Shown here piece by piece: positions 59,003 to 64,000 of a DNA stretch of 64,000 nucleotides. This stretch comes from CAYRLW01 sp964425215 (lineage in GTDB: Bacteria; Spirochaetota; Spirochaetia; Treponematales; Breznakiellaceae): NCBI GenBank assembly GCA_964425215.1, contig CAYRLW010000009.1, positions 17,024 through 81,023 on the forward strand, read 5' to 3'. The notes beneath the pieces are model-generated. The model was not told where the DNA came from. It did no database searches and saw only the letters and a program-made list of their open reading frames with translations. Position 1 is the stretch's first letter; each line of letters begins with the position of its first letter. Position numbers and translations under genes: made by a program.

Positions 59003-60640
59003 TTAGGCCTGGGAACGGAGTTCCTTTCGCTTTTGCGCGGCGGCGATAAAATCGCGGAAAAGGGGGTGAGCCGCAGTGGGTTTGGATTTAAACTCCGGGT
59101 GAAATTGGACCCCCACTCCCCAGGGATGGTCCGGCCATTCCACCGATTCTACCAGAGCCCCGTCGGGGGTATACGCGGCGATCCGTAAGCCCGATTCGGT
59201 CATTTCTTTTTTGTAGACGTTGGAAAATTCATAGCGGTGACGGTGGCGCTCAAATATTTGCTTTTCCCCGTAGGCCGCTAAAATTTTGGTCCCCTCCAGG
59301 GGCACGGTCTCGCTCTTTCCCAACCGCATGGTTCCGCCGTAATTTTTTACGTCGATCTGTTCTTCTAAAAGGCTTACCACGGGGTGTTTGGTGTCCTGGT
59401 TGAACTCCGTAGAATCGGCGTCTTGCCAGCCAAGAACGTTTCGTCCCCACTCGATGACCATTATTTGCATTCCCAAGCAGATGCCGAAATAGGGGGCCTG
59501 GTTTTTCCGGGCCCATTCGGCGGCCCGAACCATACCGTTAATACCCCGTTGACCAAAGCCTCCGGGAACCAGGATCCCATCAACCCCCTGTTCCGGGGCG
59601 TGGGGACCTAAAAGAGCGTTCGGATCCGTGTCCCCCTCCAGCTTGGAAGAGTCGATTTTTACCAATTCCACGTCGGTTCCACAGGCTAGACCCGCGTGAA
59701 AAAGGGCCTCGTACACCGACTTGTAGGAATCGTGGAGATCCATATATTTGCCCACAATGCCAATACGAACTTTCCCCTGCCGTTTGCGAAACCGATCCAT
59801 CATGGATTTCCAGGCCGTAAGGTTGGAGTGGCGGCTTTCGACGCCCAATTTTTTAAGAACCACCTGGTCCAACTTTTGCTCGTAAAAGACCAGGGGAATT
59901 TCGTAGATCGTGGTGTCCACGTCATAGGAGGTAAAGACCGAGTCGGCTTCCACGTTGGTAAAAAGGGCGATTTTTCGGCGAATCGATTCTTCCAGCATAA
60001 CCGGGGCGCGGCAGATGAGCACATCCGGCTGGATCCCCTGTTCCTGCATCGCTTTTACCGAATGTTGGGTGGGTTTTGTCTTAAGCTCTCCCCCGGCCAC
60101 TTCGGGGATAAGGGTCAGGTGGACCGAAAGGACGTTGGTGCGGCCCAATTCGTGGATCAATTGCCGGGCGGCCTCCAAAAAGGGAATCGATTCAATATCT
60201 CCCACGGTACCCCCGATTTCCACAATAACCACGTCCACGTCCGGATCCTTGCCCACCGCGAGGATACGCCCCTTAATTTCGTCGGTAATGTGGGGTATTA
60301 CCTGCACCGTCCGGCCTAAATATCGACCCTCCCGTTCTTTTCTTATAACCGCGTCGTATACCTGTCCGGTGGTGATGGAGTTTTGGCGGGAAAGGGGACT
60401 GGAGGTAAAACGGGCGTAGTTGCCCAAATCCAGATCCGTTTCCGCCCCGTCGTCGGTGACGTACACTTCCCCGTGCTGATAAGGGCTCATGGTACCCGCG
60501 TCCACGTTAATATAGGGGTCGCACTTTACCATTCGGACATTAAGTCCCCGACCTTCGAGCAGGGCGCCCAAGGAAGAAGCCGCGACGCCCTTGCCTAAGC
60601 TAGAGCATACACCGCCGGTGACAAAGATATACTTGTTCAT
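59003..60640 (-). CDS. pyrG: CTP synthase
   Basis: A 545-aa enzyme making CTP from UTP and glutamine. The synthetase domain (1-270) has GGVCSSLGKGVAASSLG; the glutaminase domain (about 290-535) has the nucleophile in GICLGMQ and the C-terminal His-Glu (VQFHPEF). It leads the operon with lptCAB; no functional link is evident beyond shared transcription. The promoter 8 nt upstream of ATG predicts a leaderless mRNA. Confidence 0.97.
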   Translation of the reverse strand: MNKYIFVTGGVCSSLGKGVAASSLGALLEGRGLNVRMVKCDPYINVDAGTMSPYQHGEVYVTDDGAETDLDLGNYARFTSSPLSRQNSITTGQVYDAVIRKEREGRYLGRTVQVIPHITDEIKGRILAVGKDPDVDVVIVEIGGTVGDIESIPFLEAARQLIHELGRTNVLSVHLTLIPEVAGGELKTKPTQHSVKAMQEQGIQPDVLICRAPVMLEESIRRKIALFTNVEADSVFTSYDVDTTIYEIPLVFYEQKLDQVVLKKLGVESRHSNLTAWKSMMDRFRKRQGKVRIGIVGKYMDLHDSYKSVYEALFHAGLACGTDVELVKIDSSKLEGDTDPNALLGPHAPEQGVDGILVPGGFGQRGINGMVRAAEWARKNQAPYFGICLGMQIMVIEWGRNVLGWQDADSTEFNQDTKHPVVSLLEEQIDVKNYGGTMRLGKSETVPLEGTKILAAYGEKQIFERHRHRYEFSNVYKKEMTESGLRIAAYTPDGALVESVEWPDHPWGVGVQFHPEFKSKPTAAHPLFRDFIAAAQKRKELRSQA

Positions 60641-60648
60641 GTAAACCT

Positions 60649-60677
60649 ATTATCCCCAGGGGTTAAGCCTTCGTCAA
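60649..60677 (-). promoter_or_regulatory. candidate pyrG promoter, leaderless geometry
   Basis: On the minus strand TTGACG (60677-60672), 17-bp spacer, GATAAT (60654-60649), then 8 nt to ATG. Such short leaders leave no room for an SD. A 14-bp tandem repeat lies just upstream. Confidence 0.6.
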
Positions 60678-60679
60678 CG

Positions 60680-60707
60680 GTCTATAAAGGCTAGTCTATA
60701 AAGGCTT
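60680..60707. repeat. tandem 14-bp direct repeat between pyrG and cheR
   Basis: GTCTATAAAGGCTA is followed directly by GTCTATAAAGGCTT. It lies between the two divergent promoters. Regulatory site or simple duplication; no factor is known. Confidence 0.7.
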
Positions 60708-60717
60708 GCGTTTTCAA

Positions 60718-60746
60718 TTGACAGGTGGGTTCGCTCTCTTTACACT
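60718..60746 (+). promoter_or_regulatory. candidate cheR promoter, leaderless geometry
   Basis: TTGACA at 60718-60723, 17-bp spacer, TACACT at 60741-60746, then 7 nt to ATG 60754. No SD lies in between. A sigma28-type flagellar promoter is not seen. Confidence 0.65.
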
Positions 60747-60753
60747 TACAAGT

Positions 60754-61569
60754 ATGGGTGATTTTTTAGCCGACGCGGATTTCGATCTGTACCGTAAACT
60801 TATATACGAAGAAAGTGGAATACATTTTTCCGCCACTAATCGTTCTATCTTGGAAAGTCGGTTAAAAGAACGGCTCAGGGATAAAAAACTGGACCATGTC
60901 CATCAATATTACGATATTGTGGCCCGGGATAAGGAAGAGCTGAAGGTTTTTTTGGATTCTATCACCACCAATTTGACTCGTTTTTTTAGAAACCAGGCCC
61001 ATTTTGACGCCCTGGAAAAGTACGTTATTCCAGAATTGATTAAAATTAAAAAAGGTTCCGGGGATACTAAGATAAAAATATGGAGCGCTGGTTGTTCGAC
61101 CGGAGAGGAACCCTATACCATCGCCCTTTTATTAAAGGAAATTCTTCCTGCTCCCTGGAAGTTGGAGATCGTGGCCAGCGATATTAGCTTAAAATCCCTT
61201 ATGGTGGGAAAGGAGGGGTTTTATTCCGATGCCCGTATCGTGGGTATTCCGGAGCCCTACCTAAAAAAGTACTTTGACCGGGTTGAGGGGGGCTACCGGA
61301 TCCACGACGATATAAAAGCTGCCATCCGCTTCGATTACCACAACCTTAAAAACGATTCGGGCCTCCGGGGCTTGGACGTGGTGTTTTGCCGAAACGTGCT
61401 GATCTATTTTGACGAAGCGGCCCAAAAGGCCGCCATAGAACGGTTTTGGGATTCCATGGCTAACAAGTCCTTCCTGTTTATCGGTCATTCGGAGTCCCTG
61501 TTTGGAATGAACACCCGGTTTGAATTTGTAAAGACCGATTGGGCAACGTTTTATAGAAAGTATATATAG
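60754..61569 (+). CDS. cheR: chemotaxis protein methyltransferase
   Basis: About 271 aa. N-terminal helical domain, then the AdoMet site AGCSTGEEPYTIALLL and the C-terminal VVFCRNVLIYFDEAAQ, both classic CheR. It methylates receptor Glu residues with AdoMet. It acts opposite to CheB, whose gene follows 56 bp downstream. ATG 60754 fits the family N-terminus (FDLYRKLIYEESGI). The window also encodes two receptors. Confidence 0.95.
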   Translation: MGDFLADADFDLYRKLIYEESGIHFSATNRSILESRLKERLRDKKLDHVHQYYDIVARDKEELKVFLDSITTNLTRFFRNQAHFDALEKYVIPELIKIKKGSGDTKIKIWSAGCSTGEEPYTIALLLKEILPAPWKLEIVASDISLKSLMVGKEGFYSDARIVGIPEPYLKKYFDRVEGGYRIHDDIKAAIRFDYHNLKNDSGLRGLDVVFCRNVLIYFDEAAQKAAIERFWDSMANKSFLFIGHSESLFGMNTRFEFVKTDWATFYRKYI

Positions 61570-61625
61570 GCGCTGAAAAAACCGATGGAGGTTTTTGATA
61601 GCCCCTTTACAAAAAGGAGTCGATA

Positions 61626-62756
61626 GTGGCCGACGAGGTTTCTGTCCTGGTGGTGGACGATTCCGCCCTGATGCGCAATTTGATTACCCGGATGGTAGAG
61701 GCAACCCCGGGTCTCGTAGTGGCTGACCGGGCGATGAACGGTATTTTCGCGTTGCAGAAAATTCCCCGTTGCAACCCCGACGTGATTGTGCTGGATTTGG
61801 AAATGCCCGAAATGAACGGGGTCGAATTCCTTCGGGAACGGAAACGCCTGGGGATTGAAATTCCGGTGATAATCCTGTCGTCCATAGCTCGGCGGGGGGC
61901 CGAGATGACCATGGAAGCCCTGGCCTTAGGGGCCAGTGATTTTATCAAAAAGCCTTCGGGAGAGGCTTCGGAGGATATCCGGGCGGTCAAGGATCAGCTT
62001 ACGGAATTGCTGTTGGCCTACGGAAGCCGGTATCGGATCCAAAAGGGTGGTAAGGCGCCGGTCATTCAAACCCTGCCCCGAACGCCCTTGCAAGATACCC
62101 TTCGGGAGACTCCCCGTTTTAACGATGCTCCTCCTCCCAAACCTACTCCCGCTCCCGCTCCTACCCGGCGGCCGGGACCCATCGAAATCATCGCCCTAGG
62201 AATCTCTACCGGCGGACCCAACGCCCTTCGGGAGGTTTTTTCTAAAATCGACCCGGACCTGGCCCAGCCAATTGTGGTGGTCCAGCACATGCCCGCGGGG
62301 TTTACGGCGGAGTTTGCCAAAAGTCTGGACCGGATTTGCCCTTTGGAAGTAAAAGAAGCCGCGGAAGGGGACTTGGTAAAACCTGGTCGGATATTGATAG
62401 CCCCGGGGGACAAGCATATCGAGGTGGAAAAAAAGCCCCTGGCGACCGTTGCTCACCTTTCCGACGCCCCGCCGGTAAACGGACATCGACCTTCGGCGGA
62501 CGTGTTGTTCGCCTCCGTGGCCCGTCAATTTGGAAATAGGGCCATGGGTGTGATTATGACCGGGATGGGCCGGGACGGGGCCCGGGAGTTGGGGTCCATT
62601 TACAGCGAAGGAGGGCTAACCCTGGGGCAGGACGAGGCCAGTTCGGTGGTTTACGGCATGCCCAAGGTAGCCTTTGAATTGGGGCACGTGATGGAACAGG
62701 TTCCCCTTTCAAAAATGGCGGAAAAAATTTGCCAATTGGCTAAGGAATATCGTTAG
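61626..62756 (+). CDS. cheB: chemotaxis response regulator protein-glutamate methylesterase
   Basis: A 376-aa CheB. Receiver domain 1-120 with Asp11/12 and phospho-acceptor Asp57 (VLDLEMPEMNG). A Pro-rich linker follows (KPTPAPAPTRRPGP). The methylesterase domain has Ser in LGISTGGPNAL, His in VVQHMPAGF and Asp in MTGMGRDGA. It removes methyl groups from receptors after CheA phosphorylation. GTG start with SD AAAGGAG. Confidence 0.96.
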   Translation: MADEVSVLVVDDSALMRNLITRMVEATPGLVVADRAMNGIFALQKIPRCNPDVIVLDLEMPEMNGVEFLRERKRLGIEIPVIILSSIARRGAEMTMEALALGASDFIKKPSGEASEDIRAVKDQLTELLLAYGSRYRIQKGGKAPVIQTLPRTPLQDTLRETPRFNDAPPPKPTPAPAPTRRPGPIEIIALGISTGGPNALREVFSKIDPDLAQPIVVVQHMPAGFTAEFAKSLDRICPLEVKEAAEGDLVKPGRILIAPGDKHIEVEKKPLATVAHLSDAPPVNGHRPSADVLFASVARQFGNRAMGVIMTGMGRDGARELGSIYSEGGLTLGQDEASSVVYGMPKVAFELGHVMEQVPLSKMAEKICQLAKEYR

Positions 62757-62773
62757 ATTATATGTAAGGAGCG

Positions 62774-62798
62774 CCTTAAAACGCAGAGAGTTTTAAGG
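62774..62798. repeat. structured repeat family A, short copy 5
   Basis: Arms CCTTAAAAC and GTTTTAAGG around loop GCAGAGA. The core AAAACGCAGAGAGTTTT differs from the AAAACTCAGGGAGTTTT core of copy 4 at two positions. It sits in the leader region of the small Cys-rich gene. Confidence 0.5.
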
Positions 62799-62840
62799 TC
62801 CTACAATGTAATAGTTGACAAAATTAGTCAGGAGGAGAAC

Positions 62841-63032
62841 ATGAAAAAGGCGTATAAGTGTAGCGTCTGCGGGAAAGAGGTTATAAAGGACAGTTCCGAA
62901 GGGATCCCCCAGTGTCACGGAAAACCTATGTATGAAATTTCCTTGGAAGCCTGTCAGGAGGCGGGCCCCGAGGCTACGCGGCCCTTGAACGACGAGGAAC
63001 CCTGCGAGGATTTCCGGGGAAACCAACAGTAA
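62841..63032 (+). CDS. small Cys-rich protein, zinc-ribbon or rubredoxin-like
   Basis: A 63-aa protein: YKCSVCGKEV gives CxxC, and PQCHGKPMYE a Cys-His pair, so one metal-binding knuckle is likely. The acidic tail PLNDEEPCEDFRGN carries a further Cys. Similar small proteins are common in anaerobes, annotated as desulforedoxin- or zinc-ribbon-like; the role is unknown. SD AGGAGGA lies 7 nt before the ATG, and a family A repeat hairpin lies 40 bp upstream. Confidence 0.7.
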   Translation: MKKAYKCSVCGKEVIKDSSEGIPQCHGKPMYEISLEACQEAGPEATRPLNDEEPCEDFRGNQQ

Positions 63033-63056
63033 GCCCATAGGGTGGTGGGGCTCGTT

Positions 63057-63140
63057 CCTCCAATGGGGCCCCTTCGATAACAGGATTTTGCGTACCTCCA
63101 ATAGGGTACCGATCATGACACGATCCCGTCCCCCCAATGG
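63057..63140. repeat. three imperfect direct repeats
   Basis: CCTCCAATGG (63057), CCTCCAATAG (63095) and CCCCCAATGG (63131), spaced 38 and 36 bp, each preceded by GT-rich bases and followed by a GG/CC-rich or GGTACC-type stretch. They lie in the 145-bp gap between the convergent small Cys-rich and GH4 genes. Confidence 0.4.
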
Positions 63141-63177
63141 TGTTCCGAGTCCACGATCGTTTTCTGTCAGGGTCCGG

Positions 63178-64000
63178 TTAACGGTATTCGCTGAGCATGG
63201 TTCCGTGGGCTTCGAAGAGGTCGTCGCAGAGAGACCGAATTTGATCCAGCGTTAGTTCCGCCGCCGTGTGGGGGTCCAGGTACGCCGCCTGGTAGACCGT
63301 CTCCCGCCGACGGGTGATAGCCGCTTCTATGGTTAACAGCTGAACGTTGATGTTGGTCGAGTTAAGGGCCGCGCATTGGGTGGGCAGGGGACCCACGTAA
63401 CAACCCTGGACGCCGTTTTTGTCCACCAGACAGGGAACTTCTACCACCGCGTCGACGTTAAGGTTCGGGATAAGCCCCCGGTTCAGCACGTTCCCGTGGA
63501 TCCGGTAGGGCGTTCCGGTCACGATGCTGTCCATGATAAAGGAGCCGAACTCGTGGGTTTTTTCGTGATGTAACCGAGGGTTCGCCACGATATCGTCCCG
63601 TCTTTTTTTCCATTCGGCGATTTGGTTCACGCAACGACGAGGGTATTCATCCAAGGGAATGTGGAATTCCTCGATCAGGTCGGGGCGATCCCGTTTTATC
63701 CAGTAGGGGGTGTACTCGGCGTTGTGCTCCGAAGATTCGGTAACATAGTAGCCAAAGTGACGCATAAGTTCCAAACGAACCATATCGTCGTGCTTTGGCC
63801 CCCCGGCTTTTCGGGCCTCCGCGTTAATCTCTTGGGCCCGCTTTTTAATTTCCGGGTACAGATCCTTTCCATCCTCCGTAATTTCCAAGAGCCACGCCAT
63901 GTGGTTGATCCCCGCTATCTTCCAGTTAAGCCGTTCTTTGGGGATCTGGAGGCCCACGTCTTTTAAAAGGGTATCCGCGCAGACCTGAACCGAGTGGCAT
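63178..64000 (-). CDS. melA: glycoside hydrolase family 4, alpha-galactosidase-like (5' end outside window)
   Basis: The frame is open to the window edge, giving about 274 C-terminal residues of a protein usually near 440-460. CHSVQ at the edge and AGINHMAWLLEI 30 residues later supply the Cys and His that bind Mn2+ in GH4 enzymes. The alpha-galactosidase subgroup also shows VYQAAYLDPHTAAELTL and LPTQCAALNSTNINVQ. GH4 enzymes use NAD+ and Mn2+ to cleave glycosides by a redox mechanism. The symbol refers to family; a galacturonidase or glucosidase member is possible. Confidence 0.85.
   Translation of the reverse strand, partial: CHSVQVCADTLLKDVGLQIPKERLNWKIAGINHMAWLLEITEDGKDLYPEIKKRAQEINAEARKAGGPKHDDMVRLELMRHFGYYVTESSEHNAEYTPYWIKRDRPDLIEEFHIPLDEYPRRCVNQIAEWKKRRDDIVANPRLHHEKTHEFGSFIMDSIVTGTPYRIHGNVLNRGLIPNLNVDAVVEVPCLVDKNGVQGCYVGPLPTQCAALNSTNINVQLLTIEAAITRRRETVYQAAYLDPHTAAELTLDQIRSLCDDLFEAHGTMLSEYR

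Noticed and set aside
62774..63177. CRISPR-like repeat array near the window end
   Set aside because: The three repeats at 63057-63140 are short and imperfect, and no cas gene is present; the hairpin at 62774 belongs to another repeat family.

Overview
The window looks like chromosomal DNA of a spirochaete of the Treponema group, most likely a free-living or gut-associated treponeme, possibly from a termite hindgut. This is inference from gene content: an rny-ymdB pair, a pyrG-lptC-lptA-lptB block, cheR-cheB, many sugar and amino-acid ABC importers, Mce/Mla lipid transporters, and a soluble [FeFe]-hydrogenase-like H2 sensor fused to a chemotaxis signalling domain. Coding DNA is moderately GC-rich. 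A few intergenic stretches (about 24.7-24.85 kb and 36.3-36.65 kb) are very AT-rich. No rRNA, tRNA, CRISPR array or prophage was seen.

Layout. 1-8 kb: the end of a radical SAM gene, a DUF3842 gene, ridA, an MTHFR-like gene, an acyl-ACP thioesterase, full-length metH and a 2-hydroxyacid dehydrogenase. 8-14.8 kb: a leftward operon (beta-hydroxyacid dehydrogenase, DUF2804, a 703-residue protein of unknown function), then a beta-CASP RNase-like gene overlapping rlmB. 14.9-18 kb: a CUT1 sugar importer without its ATPase. 18-21.7 kb: hsp20, a TPR / degenerate YmdB-like / RseC-like operon, and a TauE/SafE permease. 21.7-24.7 kb: a leftward operon led by an ArsR repressor and SdpI-like membrane protein (sdpRI type), followed by two lipoproteins and a FecR-domain protein. 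25-30.6 kb: a complete Liv-type importer (livGFHMK order) with a creatininase-family amidohydrolase. 30.7-37.2 kb: the H2-sensor chemoreceptor, a Cache-type chemoreceptor, an LEA/WHy protein and a DUF2202 ferritin-like protein, with structured repeats between them. 37.4-46.2 kb: a sugar regulon with a strong promoter and an 18-bp perfect palindrome, two Gfo/Idh/MocA dehydrogenases, two TIM-barrel isomerases, an RbsACB importer and a LacI regulator. 46.3-52.8 kb: two tandem Mla-type transporters, one MCE protein carrying an apparent outer-membrane barrel. 52.9-54.5 kb: a GerMN protein and an internally deleted insertion sequence. 54.5-62.8 kb: ymdB, rny, the lpt/pyrG block and cheRB. 62.8-64 kb: a small Cys-rich protein and the 3' part of a GH4 alpha-galactosidase.

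Three things stand out. (1) At least six genes (metH, tauE-like, mlaE, the GerMN gene, pyrG, cheR) have a sigma70-like promoter whose -10 box ends 6-8 nt before the start codon, predicting leaderless mRNAs. (2) A family of structured hairpin repeats with a conserved core lies in several intergenic regions, and one copy supplies the stop codon of a gene. (3) A YmdB/TIGR00282 paralogue has lost most metal ligands that the canonical copy in the same window keeps. Alongside these, the soluble H2-sensor chemoreceptor next to a conventional chemoreceptor is the best candidate for a distinctive biological system. All functions are assigned by reading motifs; no database search was possible.
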